A stretch of 64,000 bases of DNA, from assembly GCF_902148845.1 (NCBI RefSeq), contig NC_043758.1, positions 14,639,177 through 14,703,176 of the forward strand, given 5' to 3'. The notes beneath the pieces were generated by a model. It did not search any database. It was not told where the DNA came from and saw nothing but the letters and a program-made list of their open reading frames with translations. A program made the position numbers and the translations under genes. Positions 46,107 to 58,525 of this stretch are shown piece after piece. The stretch's first letter is position 1, and every line of letters starts with the position of its first letter. The DNA comes from Salarias fasciatus (Eukaryota; Chordata; Actinopteri; Blenniiformes; Blenniidae).

Positions 46107-47585
46107 CTACCTGGCCATCAAATGTTTCTTAGTGTTTTTTTCAGGCCTCAATAGGATGATGAAACACTTGGGAGCAAAAATACAGAGCAGTAATCCATAG
46201 CTGGAAGCCAAGATGGCAAAAATCTCCACCGCCACTGCATACTTCCCAGGAGAGCTGATGTAAGCGGGAACAAAGGCCACCCAAACGGCGCAGAAAATCA
46301 GCATGCTGAAGGTGATGAGCTTGGCCTCGTTGAAGTTGTCGGGAAGTTTCCGGGCAAGAAAAGCCAAAAGGAGACTGATGCAACCCAGAAGACCAATGTA
46401 GCCCAGGACCAGTGAGAAACCCACCACAGAGGACATGTTACATTTCAGGGTTACCTTTAAGCCTGGGATATCCAAGTCAGGCTGAGGAACCGGGGGGCTG
46501 AGCGACAGCCAAATAATACATATGATAATCTTGATGAAGGAAAAAAAAGACATTTTATTACTGTTAATCACTCAACATTATAATCTATAAATCATGTTAT
46601 AAGCACAAATGTCTGACCTGTATACAACTGAAAAAGCATACACTCCCCCGCTGCTGACTTGGCCCAAACCACTTCATCAAAGCTTCAGCGCCGGGACGAG
46701 CTGAGCGGAAAGCAGCCAGAACCACAATGGTCTTCATTTGGAGGCAAGAAACACAAAGAACAAAGCTGATCCCAAAGGCGGCCTGCTGGAACCGACAGGA
46801 CCAGACAGACGGACGACCGATGAACACCAGCGAGCAGAGGAAGCAGAGTTTGAGCGACACGAGCAGCAGGAAGCTCAGCTCTGAGTTGTTGGCTCGTACC
46901 TACCAATGACAATATATTTCAAATACATGGGTCTAGAATTTGAACAAAAAGCAAAGCATAGTTTTGCGTTGAGTATAAAAGTTTCCCACCACAGGTGTGT
47001 GACGATGCCACAGAAACACTACAAACACAGCTGCTGTCACAGTAGTCCCAACCACAGCCGCTGCTGTAAGAGTGAAACCCAAGGTTTCATTAAAGGACAG
47101 GAAATCCAGCTGACGAGGGACACAGGTGGTTCGTTCCACATTGGACCAGAACTCTAACGGACACTGATCACAGTGGAGGGAGCCTAAGAAGGAAAGAGTT
47201 GAGAAGAGAGTATGACTGATTCATGAAGTTCTGTGACAGTTAGGCTACGTTCACACTGCAGGGCTTAATGCTCAATTTGGATTTTTTTGTGAAATCCGAT
47301 TTTTTTGCGAGTTCGTTCACATTTACAATAAAATGCGACTTGTATGTGATCTCCCGTCTGAATGGAATACCACCCAAAAGTGTCCCGCATGTGCAGAAGA
47401 GGACATAACGACGTCACGCAGCAGCGCGCTTCAGTGTTTGCGGAACTCACAAACAACATACAGAATCCGTAGCTTTTCAAGTGTCGATGATTTATTTAAG
47501 AACTGATCAAACACGTATTCCTACAATTGAATAGTGAGCAATTATTTCAGTGCTGCACTTCTAATCAGCCGCGCCGAGCTCCTTC

Positions 47586-47633
<48 letters not shown>

Positions 47634-50600
47634 AGTGAGAGAGAGGGAGAGAGATAGGGTGAGAGGGAGAGCGCGTGTGTGGATATTATTAGTATTTTTC
47701 CTCCCCGTTGTCCTGGCGCTGCAGAATTTAGCGAATGAGAAGGAAGAGAGCCAAGTTTTTGGCCATGGCATTTTGTGGGGCAGCGGCAGCAACAGAGAAA
47801 CGCAGCCAGGAGTGGTGGGACAGTGATGAGAGGCTTTAATGATACGGAGTTCAAAAATAATTTTCAGATGACAAGAACTCCCTTAATGTGCGTCTGCGAG
47901 CGCCTTTTTTTAACACTCACGGTAAGACACACGTCTTCGGCGCCCCATATCGTGACGTGCAGGTCGGATAAATGCGACCTGGCCGTTCAGACTGAAGTCG
48001 CATGGCAAAAGATCAGATACGTATCGGGTTTAGGACCACATGTCCAAGTGGCCTGGGTCGCATTTGAAAAAATCGGATCTGTGTCGTTCAGACTGTCATG
48101 AAAAGATCCGATACAGGTCGCATAGGGGCAAAAAAATCGGATTTGGGTCACTTCAGCCTGCAGTGTGAACGTAGCCTTAGTTAGGAGCCTGAAGGCAAAG
48201 GTTTTGTGCTGTGTAACATCCTCACCAGATTTGTTGCTGATCTCCCCTTCAGCACAAGGAACACAGTCAAAGCAACAAGTAGGTTTTCCTTTTCTGATGG
48301 TCTTTCGAGTGCCTGGTGGGCAGTTCGCAGAGCACTCCGATATCGGCACCTCAATAAGAACCAAAGCGTAGTTAGAGCACAGTGACAGACCTGAAAACAC
48401 TGCCATTTCTTTATTAACCTGATTGGATCCTGTGTTCCACTGAATCGCTGACTCATTGAGGTGAAGGTCAAATCCATCCACACGTCCAATCTGGACCAGT
48501 TTAAATGACCCATCAGGAGTTTTCTGCCAGTTAACAAGGTCATACTTTGCGGGAACATCCGCCCCTTGGAAATAGAAGAGTTCACCTTGTGGGGTGGTGA
48601 AGTTCACGCTCTTCAAGTGTTGCAACACCTGTGAAATTCCCGCCAAAAAATACAGAAACTGTGAAATAAAGCTGCAGTCTGTCAACTAATAAAATGCTTG
48701 TGATCAATAAATACTTGTAAAACCGTGCTTAGAGAATTCTCGTGCCAAAAATATATTCTTTTCAGTTGTTAATAAGCATGTTTACCTCTATGGGTTTGAT
48801 GTGTTTTGGAGAGAAACATACTGAGATGTTTTGTCCAGAAGAGCTCTCTCCAGTGGAGCATGAGAGAAGGCTGTGAAGTGCATGAGCCACAGCGTAAACT
48901 GCAACATATACATTATAGGTCACCCTCAACTGAGAGGTGTCTGTGAAGAGATTCTGCACTTCCTCCAGGGACTCAGTGCCGCTGCATGGTGGCAGAGAAG
49001 CTTTCTTGTCTGCAGGATATTCATTTGAAGAAGCATTTGTGGATGGACTGCAACCAAACTCCTTCTCCCAGAATTCATGCAAAAACCCGTCGTGGGGACG
49101 ATGAGATGGGTTCAGACTTCTGAGAAAATGTTCAAATCCAGGTACAGGTGCGCTTCGAATTGCAACACCAAGAACTCCACCTGCTACTTTTCTGGTGACC
49201 AGACTCTGGAGAAGGTTTCCACTGGTGCTCCAGGCCTCACTGGCCAGAAACAGTCTGTCAGTGACCTTGTGGTAATGAGAAGACACATTCACAATCACAA
49301 CAAGGTTTAAATGTCACAGGTCTGCAGTGCAATCATTGTGCAATTACAAGTTTTTATCTCAGCTCCTCACATTTAGCTTGTCCAGCTGCAGAAACAGTTC
49401 TCTCACAAGTGTATACCAGGAAAATACTAAAATCACTCTGGCAGTGGAAGCTTGAATGGCAAGTGCAGCTCGTCTGGCATCTCTCCCAATGTTTTCTCTT
49501 TCAAGAGTTGCGACAAATGCAAGACACACCTCTGCTCCCTGAATCTCCTCCTGAAATACCTGGAATGTCAGTTGGAAAAAAAGAGCACAATGAGAAAAAA
49601 GGTTCTAAATAAATATTTTATGAATACAGTAAATTACTTTGAGTGATGTATCACCTTTAATGCCATCTGGCCATACGCATTGTTTTCTATTACTGCCCCA
49701 ACCCAACTCCAGTTGAAGTGAATGGCAAGATGTGCAAAAGCTCGAGCTTGGTAAACATCACTGGGGATGGTCCTGAAGAAGTTCGGATACTGAAGCCTGT
49801 CACTCAGACAGGGACAGCTGGCCAGATAGCTGATCTGAAAGACACATATGATGGCATAATGTGTTTCCAGGATGTCAGATAACAGTTTTATTTCAAATGG
49901 GAAAAACAACAAAACAACACACGCACACACAATTCAACAACCCCAGAATAAAAACCAAACTCACCATCGGTACAAAGAGGGAGGCCAGCAGTCTGGAAAC
50001 TATCTTGCTTGATTGAGTTGTGGCAGAACCAATAATCAACGGAACCAGTGAACTTCCTTCTGACAATGTAATGCATTAAATGAATTTTTGCAAGGTCCTT
50101 TAAAAATACATGAATACAATAAACATTGTAAAAGAGAGAGACGGAGAGAGTGAAAAGATATTCATTAGTTCACCTTTTTTGCTTTGGACTTCCTCTCCTT
50201 TTCCAGAAGAACAATATAGAGGTTGAGCAGGTCTACAGTTGAAGCTGTCTCCTCCGATCAGTGAGAATGTCGACTTCAGAGACAATGAAGGGATCGCACA
50301 ATCGTCAAAGATGTGGTAGCCCAGCTTGACACCTGGCAGTAGAGTTCTACTATGATTGATTTCTTCCACTGCAAACAGCATAGCATATATGTACTGCAAT
50401 GGAAGAACTTGAAAACTGAAAAGATATGAAAAGAACACATTGTGAATTCATCTTTTTTTTTCCTGTCATTGTAATTGAAAAACCAATCAGTCATACCCAG
50501 TACAAGGTTTGTTGTGAGGCTGCAGAGTGAAGTCATCGTCTCTTGCTGCAGGTTGATGATGAAGATTGAAGAGCCCGCCGATGACAATATCTCCATCCTG

Positions 50601-50762
50601 GAACAGGTGTGATCCGCCTGCTGCTCCCCACCGCATGCAAGACATATTCTTAACACACTGCTGTTCTACTCCGTGTGCCGGCTGTTCGACAGCACGCTCC
50701 AGCAGGAGCAGGGATGGAGCACAGCAACACCACAGAGCAACGAGCCACAAGATCAATGACAT
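46107..50762 (-). CDS. V2R-6: mosaic V2R/OlfC-type olfactory receptor, 11 exons
   Basis: Exons from 5' to 3': 50762-50497, 50415-50174, 50056-49965, 49834-49655, 49559-49371, 49265-48786, 48628-48419, 48349-48226, 47183-46990, 46899-46618, 46529-46107. They total 2682 nt and encode 893 residues. Exon 1 encodes the same peptide as in V2R-5, and exons 2-9 are close to V2R-4/5. Most of exon 10 and all of exon 11 match V2R-7 instead ([24 protein letters not shown]). Ligand-site IPSD, NNAYG and SEAW and nine linker cysteines are kept. The last intron is only 88 bp, as in V2R-7, and lacks the family-A repeat found in V2R-4/5. Intron 8 is enlarged by a 934-bp DNA element. The frame is intact, so the fusion product looks functional. 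Confidence 0.87.
47243..48176. mobile_element. 934-bp TIR element in intron 8 of V2R-6, TTA target duplication
   Basis: The ends are GGCTACGTTCACACTGCAGG and its exact inverted complement. They are flanked by TTA at 47240-47242 and 48177-48179. V2R-4 and V2R-5 have the uninterrupted site (GTTACTTAGGAGCC). A TTA duplication suggests a PIF/Harbinger-type non-autonomous element. The interior has a GT/GA microsatellite (about 47587-47665) and GATCNGATAC-like subterminal repeats, but no transposase. Confidence 0.75.
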
Positions 50763-50964
50763 GCTGTTCAGATGTACAGACGGTTAAAACAAACTCAGAA
50801 TGACGGATATGTTCCTCTCCCTGTAATGAAAATCAACATGTCAAACAAGATGGCACTTTCAAACTGAGCTCAGTTCATCTTGAATTATCTCACACACCAC
50901 CAACCTTCGTCCAAGCTGTCAAGCCCCCCTCCTCCTCCTGCTGCAGATCAGCTGCACTTGTGAA

Positions 50965-50972
50965 TATTTATA
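50965..50972 (-). promoter_or_regulatory. TATAAATA box of V2R-6
   Basis: Same TATAAATA plus CAGCTG block as V2R-4 and V2R-5, about 200 bases before the ATG. Confidence 0.55.
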
Positions 50973-51123
50973 ACAGAAGTTCATCTCTTTTCTCAGTATG
51001 CCACATGCACACATCCAGAGTTCAGGGAGCAATAGCACAACAACAGCGTAATTACCTGGGATGACATTGTTTCATAAGCCAAAGTAATCCAAATATGACA
51101 GAAGTCTGTAGGATGGATAAATG

Positions 51124-51248
<125 letters not shown>

Positions 51249-51253
51249 ATATT

Positions 51254-52238
51254 TGGGCTGTCAAATGATTCAAATTTTTAATCAGATTAATCACAGCTTA
51301 CAAATTAATTAATCACGATCAATCACAATTTAAATAATCACAATTTCCAACTATGTCTGAAATACACCCTTTTCTCCTGTATTGCATTAACAGAAAAATG
51401 ACAGGACATGATCATATATATTTAACACGAGATGTGTTTTATATTTAAGGCTCCAAATAAAATAAATATTCAAAAAACTAAAACATGCACAACATAACAT
51501 AATGTCTCTGTGCGTGTGCAGCGCTCTCTCTGCAGTCCCTCTAAAGTTGGCTTTTGGCAGGAGCTACATTTTAAGGTCTGTAACAAATGTAGTATCACAA
51601 GAAAAGTAAAACTAAGAGATAGCACACTTTTTTCCTGCACAATTAAACAGGGCATTCTTAGTCAGTGTTCCTTTTAGTGTGGAAAACAGAAAACTGCTTC
51701 AACATTTTTTTAATCAAACAAGTAGAATCCATGGGGCCAGCCGGCTTATCTCCCTCCATATTGCTTTCTTCTAATGTTTTGACAAATGAGTTGACACCAG
51801 GCCTCCTTTGCCTCCTGTCTGCTGCCCGTCCATGCTTCACATGTCCGTGTGGGTGTGCATTGCGCGTTGGTCCGCGTGACGTAAAAATCGTCATGAATTC
51901 CTGTCCGCTAGGGTCCGTGCGGACCGATCCGCGCAGCAGCCAGATTGTAGTATGGGAGAAAGCGCATGCGCATCGGTGGTGCGCGGACACTCCAAAGCAG
52001 ACGCAGAAACGCGTACATGTGAAGCATGGACGAGCTGAGGCTGAGGTGAGGCTTCTTTTTCTTCTTCTGTTGCTGGCAGCTTGCAGGCAGCTTGCATTCC
52101 ATGCTGGTGCACTCCCGCCAGCCGCTGGTAGAGGCAAGGCTTGTCATGATGCGCATGCATCAAATTGCGTTAAAAATTTTAATCAGATTATTTACATAAA
52201 TTAATGAATGCAATTAACACGTTATTTTTGACAGCCCT
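51254..52238. mobile_element. Non-autonomous hAT-like element upstream of V2R-6
   Basis: The inverted ends GGGCTGTCAAATGATT and GGGCTGTCAAAAATAA are followed by subterminal TTAATCAGATTAATCAC-like motifs, typical of fish hAT MITEs. The same site upstream of V2R-5 lacks it. An open frame of 179 codons at 51665-52204 shows no domain and lies inside the element, so I do not call it a gene. Confidence 0.65.
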
Positions 52239-52512
52239 AATCTTTTCTTGAAGTTCAAATTTCAGAAGGAGATTGAGACATATAACAATAAGAAGGAGAA
52301 AGAAAAATCAACGAAACTAAATTATATAAACACATCTAAAGATAACTAAATAACAAAGTATTAAAATGATAAAAGTAAACATGAACTGATTTTAAAAAAC
52401 AAATTTCTTCATTTAAATTTTGTTGGATTTCCCTTTGCTAAATGTTTGACACTGAAACGGCAAGTTTAATATGTCTTTATAGTATTTATAGTATCTCACG
52501 TTTAATATTATT

Positions 52513-53816
52513 TAAAGGGACTTAAGGCAACTTTTCAAAATTTACCTCAGTGCTGCCGCGATAGGTGCTGCGGATAACTGCAGCCACCAGCCAAGGCGGC
52601 ACGGGAGCGCGCACAAACATTTTACAGAATGTCCGGCTTCACAGCACTGCACCAGGGATGCTCCTGCTGTTTACTACATCGCGGATTACTGCAGGACCAC
52701 AGCGCATATTATGTGATTTTTGTAAGCATCCATTTTCACTCCCAAATGCAGCTGAAGTTCCCTCCATGAATCAAACGCATATCCAATATTTATTCGGGTG
52801 CCTGCCCGGCTTCGGTCATTTTTATCATTTATTTTTTTGACTCACGAGATAACGCTGACAATAGGGCTGCGTTAAACGATTACTTTTGTAATCGATTAAT
52901 CTAGGAAATAGTTATTCGATGCATTGATTAATCTAATGATTCATTTTTAAATCCGTCGCGGAGCTCCTCTCCACCTCCGTGGTTATGCGGCGGGTCCCTG
53001 CACGCTCCGCGGCCAGCACAGAGCACGTCTCCGCCCGGTAGCAGAGATCCGGAGCTCTCCCGTCAGCCTCCGTGGGGCAGCTCCACTCGGCCCGTGGAAG
53101 CCGCGGCCTGCTTCACGCGCCTCCGTGGAGCAAGCCGCGGCGCGGCAGCTCCGGATCTCCGCTCCCGGGCGGAGACGCGCTCTGTGCCGGCTGCGGAGCG
53201 CGCGGGGACCCGCCGCATAACCACGGAGGCGCGTGAAGCAGGCCGCGGCTGCTGGAGCTCTCCCGTCGCCGCCGTGGAGCAGCTCCGGGCCGTTTCCCCA
53301 ATCGGCCCCAACTCAGCAGGGAGCGCTGCTGAGACTGGCCGCCTGTGAGTGCTTTGGGACGGGGAAGGGGCTCACGCATCACCCGCTGCTTGCTGAGGAC
53401 AGCAGAGACATCCTGTCACGTCTCAAGAGCCGCTATATTTGTCGCTAGTTACTTTTGACAACAAAAGTCGAAAAGAGGCTTTGGAAAGTTGCCATATTTA
53501 GCGAGAAAGTCACCAAGTTGGCAACACTGCCCGCCCCTGATCCCAGCAGTGTTTGAGTCCGTGTCCACGGCAGCCATGTTCTTCCTGTTCGGCAGCGCGC
53601 ATACAGCGTCAATTTACGTCACATCCCCACGATTGCACGGGAAATTCAGACCCCGAACAGCAACAAATTATTTGGCACACAGCCTGTATAAGGCAACGGA
53701 CATATACGCGGATTGGCCTGTTATTTTAGGTTTTTAATGCTTCACGACCCATTAGCATTGAATAAAGTGGAAATGCATGTGTAGTTTTTCACAAATCTTG
53801 CCTTAAGTCCCTTTAA
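52513..53816. mobile_element. TIR element with AAAGGGACTTAAGGCAA ends, carrying a nested hAT-like copy
   Basis: The 5' end AAAGGGACTTAAGGCAA returns inverted at about 53800-53816. Inside, from 52863, a second element starts AGGGCTGCGTTAAACGATTA with ATTAATCTAAT motifs (hAT MITE style). It is followed by a very CpG-rich palindromic core. No transposase is present. Confidence 0.6.
52972..53248. repeat. CpG-rich palindromic core with perfect and imperfect inverted repeats
   Basis: A perfect 28-bp inverted repeat joins 53101-53128 and 53221-53248 (arm begins CCGCGGCCTGCTTCACG). A longer imperfect pair joins about 52972-53056 with 53147-53230. GC and CpG density is far above the surrounding AT-rich DNA. 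Confidence 0.7.
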
Positions 53817-54365
53817 TATTGAACAGCACAAATTAAGTCTCAGTAAATGACAACAGTTAAAAGATTGAAGGTTCACCATGTGTTACACTTTTTCAACACT
53901 CAGTGCTTTCAAGATTTGTCAAAACAAAAAAAAAAAAGTGCAAAAAAAGCTTTTAAAACACAACCAGCACTCTGGAAGAGAGTTTAAAAAACCCACACAC
54001 AAAACCTGAATATAAACAACCCAGTTCCACTCAAATTTGTGTAACACCTGGTTGTCCAGAATAGAAAAACATAGTCATTTTACAAAAAATGCTCTCACAT
54101 GGGCATGTTTTGTCTGTCTTCTGCTTTTGAATTGTATATACATTCAGTTGTGTGTCCTGAAGTTATTCCCACTGAAAAGCACACAAATTGGAAAGAAACT
54201 GAGTTGTTATTAGCAGTTGTGTGGTAGGAGGTTGGTTTTTAATTAACTTTATTGTAACAATCACATTGGTCATTACATCTCTTCCAAAGCCTTTATGTAC
54301 AAATGAACCAGGAGAAATCAGAGCAGCATGGATGTGTGAAAATTATAGTTACTAAACTTAACTAC
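53817..54365. other. Intergenic stretch, no gene seen
   Basis: AT-rich with A-runs near 53925-53950. I find no motif, RNA gene or transposon end. Confidence 0.5.
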
Positions 54366-57300
54366 AGTTCTACGAGTGTGTGCGTGCCCACCTACGGGCT
54401 TCACTATTGGTACTCTCCCTGGCGCCAGTCAGACACTGAGACAGATCAAAATAGCTGATGCGCCAATCCCGCTCACTCGCTGGCACACTGCCCCGCCCCT
54501 CACCAAGGGGATATAAGCAGCTCGAGTGCACACAACTTTCTTCTTCTGAACAGCCCAGGAAAAACGGAAGCAGGCCAGCTGGGATTGCAGGTAGGTGGGC
54601 ACGCACACACTCTTTGAACTGTAGTTACGTTTAGTAACTGTAATTTCTACTTCGTGTGGTGCTTAGCCCACCTATAGGCTTCGCTATTGGTACACTACCA
54701 AGGCAGAGGCCGTAGGGATAAATGTACCCCCAGCTGGACAGGCTGACAAGATTAACACAGAAAGGAAGCAGGTAGGCTGTACTTCCAGTACCACGGTCCC
54801 ACGGGGGAACTACATGCCTGGGGGGAGGCCTCAGTCAACACGCCCCTCGCAGAAACCACTTCACCAGCGGGTGACTGTGCTCTGAAAAACCCCTAAAACC
54901 TTTGTGGCCCATCATGATGGCCGATGCAAACACCGCGAGGGTGGATGCAGCGCGACTGCTATCCAGCAAAGCCTGCAGAAATTCCAGCACCCCACTGACG
55001 GTGCAGGAGCCAGGGTCCAGACCCCGCTTCGAACACCACGACGCGAAAAGGCGCCACCGAGACCTGCAAGCCTTGAAAGTAGAGGGAGCCCTGGCACTCT
55101 GGATGGTGGACACCACAGCCGGGGGGAGATCTATTCCAACTAGTCTCACCCTCTCATCATCCAGGCCAGGAGGCTCCTGCCCAGTATGGGGTGGGACCAA
55201 AGGGCGCCCCCTGCCTGTAGTAGGGCATCGGGTTCATCGGGGATCGGCCAAGGATCCTCAACTGCCAACTGAACCAGGTCCGGGAACCACCTGGCGCTCG
55301 GGGTGTCCGGGGTCAACACTAGAACGTGGAGGCCCTACACCCTCACCCTGCGCAGCAAAGGGGTCAAGAGGCGGGTCGGAGGGAAGGTGTACAGGAGGCA
55401 CGAAGGCCAGACCCTGTGAGCCAAGACGTCTACCCCAAGAGGGGGTTCGTCTGACGACCTGAGCGAGAACCAGAGTGGGTACTGTGCGTTGTCTGTACTG
55501 GCGAAAAGGTCTGCCACCGGGTGGCCGAACCTGTGCCAAAGTCTGACTGCTACTCGGGGCGACAGGCTCCACTCGTCGGGGAGTGGACCTCCCCGAGACA
55601 TTCTGTCCGTGCTGACGTTGAGAACCCCGGGCACGTGTCGAGCTCTCAGAGAGGACAGGTGCCGGTCCCTCCAGAACAGGATCTCCGCCGCCATGCGATG
55701 CAAAGAGGGAGATCTTGTCCCTCCCTGTCTGTTCAGGTCAGCTACCACCGCGGTGTTGTCTGACCTGACCAATGCATGACTGCCCTGCAGTCTGGGCTGG
55801 AAATGGAGCAACACCCGCTGCACCGTAGTCATTTCCAGTACATTGATGTGAATGGGTGTGGAGTCCAAGGCACCGCCCACTGCGAGGTGGCCTAGAGTGC
55901 CTCCCCAACCTGCGAGAGACGCATCTGTGAACACCTCGATGTGATGCGAGACACAGCTAATCGGGACTCCCTGCTGGAGAAGAATCAGATCCAGCCAGAA
56001 CAGGAGTTCCTCTCGCGCCTTGAGCGGGACCGAGACCCTCCTGAGTCTGTCCCACATCCCCGAAAGGCGGATGCGACTGAAACATCGTTGGAGCCTGCAC
56101 ATGTGCAGAAGGCCCAAGCGAACCATGGGGTGGGCTGCAGCCATCATCCCCAGAATGGTCCTGACCAGGTGGACCTGAACCGCGGGTGACGCTGTCAGGA
56201 ACCTTAGGAGTGACAGGAGAGAGGCTGCCTCTCTTCGGAAAGGCGAGGCGTCATGTTGAGAGCATCCAGCTCAAAGCCCAGATAAGCCATCTGCTGAGCT
56301 GGAATAAGTGCACTTGTCCCTGTTCACCACGAACCCCAGAAGCTCGATGTGGTGCAGGACCAGGGCCATGTGCTCCACGGCCTCCCGACGAGAGGGCCCT
56401 TGCATCAGCCAGTCGTCAATGTAGGTGAGGATCCTCAGACCCCGATGACGGAGAGGCTCCAGCGTGGCCTTGACACACTTGGTGAAGGTGCGTGGAGCGA
56501 GAGAGTAGCCGAAGGGGAGACGGTTGTACTGGAAGCACCGATCCCCCACGGCGAATTTGAGGAACTTCCTGTGCCTCTTCAGAATGGGGATGTGAAAATA
56601 GGCGTCCGAGAGATTGACAGACGTCATAGCAATACCCGGGGCGGATGCACTCCAGGAGGTGTCTGACCGTCAGCATGCGGAACCTCCTGGTGGCCATGTG
56701 GGTGTTCAGGACCCTCAGGTCCAGAATGGGTCTCACTCTTCTCCTTTTCTTGGGGAACAGGAAATAAGGGGAGTAAAAGCCCAAGTGTGCCTCCTCCGCG
56801 CTCAACTCCGTTACTGCGCCCCGGCATAGGAGTGAGGCCACCTCCCCCTCGAGAAGCGGCAGCCCCCCAGGGGAATGAGAGCCACATGCAGAGGATTCCA
56901 TTGAAGGGAGGCGGGCAACATGCAAACTGCAGAGCTTAACCGCATCTCAGCGTCCTGGAGAGCCAGGGTGAGAGCGGACCCAGCATCTCACACCATGGCA
57001 GGAAATGAAGCGTCAGTGGTTGAACCACATTCACGTCTGAAGGTGATGGCCCGCCCGTGCTCCCAGCAATGGGAGGTGGGGGGCCCCTTACGAAAGGGCT
57101 GTGGACGGTGTGGCTCAAGGGGCAGCGAAGAAGGCGACCTCGGGGCCGCTCTCCGGTGCTCAACAGTCGTCGAAGCCAGTGAAGGGGGTGTGGATCCAAG
57201 GCACCTCGGACCGCCCGCCCCACTGGTGATCCTGGCGTCCGAGCGCTTGACAGCGGGGACGCCAGCCAACATGGCCCTGGCACCATAAAACCCTGCTTTG

Positions 57301-58493
57301 CTCCCTCAGGAAAGCAAGGCCAGAGGCACCAAGAAAAAGGCACCGGAAGGGCACGCTCTGCACTCGCCACTGAGCAGTGGGGAGACAACATAAGCGGGGG
57401 GGCATCAGACCCTCCCCAGGAGGACAGCCTGGGACGCTTAGGGACCGATGCCACATCACTAGAGGCATCCCTCTTGTACATCATTAGGGCGCCGGCGGCC
57501 CGGGCAAGTGTGAGAAGACCCTCGTCGACTGATGCCGGTGGGAGGGGGTTGCTGCTGCCGTCCACCCGGCCTGGCGGTGTTGGCGCAGCGTGACGCGGAG
57601 GATGCGGCTCGGTGGAATGCCGGGGGCGCCCGGTCGCGGTTGACGCAACCTGGGCTGCTCAACCGTCACGAGACTCCTGGCGGCAGGGGTCCGCCGCAGG
57701 TGGGCCGGCAGTCATTGAGGCAGGCGGGCCCGATTCACCGTCACGCTCCGCTCACCCCAGCGAGGCGGGCGTGATGCAGTGTGCCTGTTGATATTCGTCA
57801 ATGCAGTCGGGGCGTCTGGCCGCACACACAGCGGCACTGGCCGCCCTGATACCCCCCTGACACAAGGCGGCGAGGGGCTCCCACAGGATTGAAGGCCAGC
57901 GTGGAAGAGGGGGTGCCGGTGCTGGGCGCAATGCGCCCCTCTCGTTAGGGAGTGGCGTGTGGGCAGGAACTACGCTCTTGAGAGGACGCAGGGCATGAGA
58001 CCGCTGCTGCGGCCCTCACGGCCCCGGTGTCCCTCAGTCCATGATGGCCTGGGGCCTCCCAGGCCGTCGTGGAGGTGGGGGAACTAACGCTGGGTCCGAC
58101 ACGCTCCTGGCGTGAGGACGCCGCATGAAGCGAACGGTTGTGCTCTTTAGAAATGGTGGGATGTGTGACTGTTGTCACAACAACGCCGGCGGCCTGGGAG
58201 CTACAATGCCGAACAGTGGCAGGAAACCTCCGACGGAGCGGGCACATCAGTGGAGAAGATGCCGCGGCCACACTCTGCACGGCCCTGCGGCACGAGTGTG
58301 ATAAAGGATTGCTGCTCTTTAGAGACGCCAGAATCTCCGGGTGCCGCCACAACCTCATCACTCGCCTCGACACTCCACTTTATCTGACAGCGGAGGGAGG
58401 CCGGTGAGGGAAGACGAGAGCTCAGCCAGGCTTGACATGGGTCTGCCATGCGAGCGCAGCGAGGAAGGAGGAATTGCTGCTCTTTAGAGATGC

Positions 58494-58525
<32 letters not shown>

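Noticed and set aside
51665-52204. An open frame of 179 codons upstream of V2R-6
   Set aside because: It lies inside a hAT-like MITE, has low-complexity runs and no domain, and overlaps equally long frames on the other strand.
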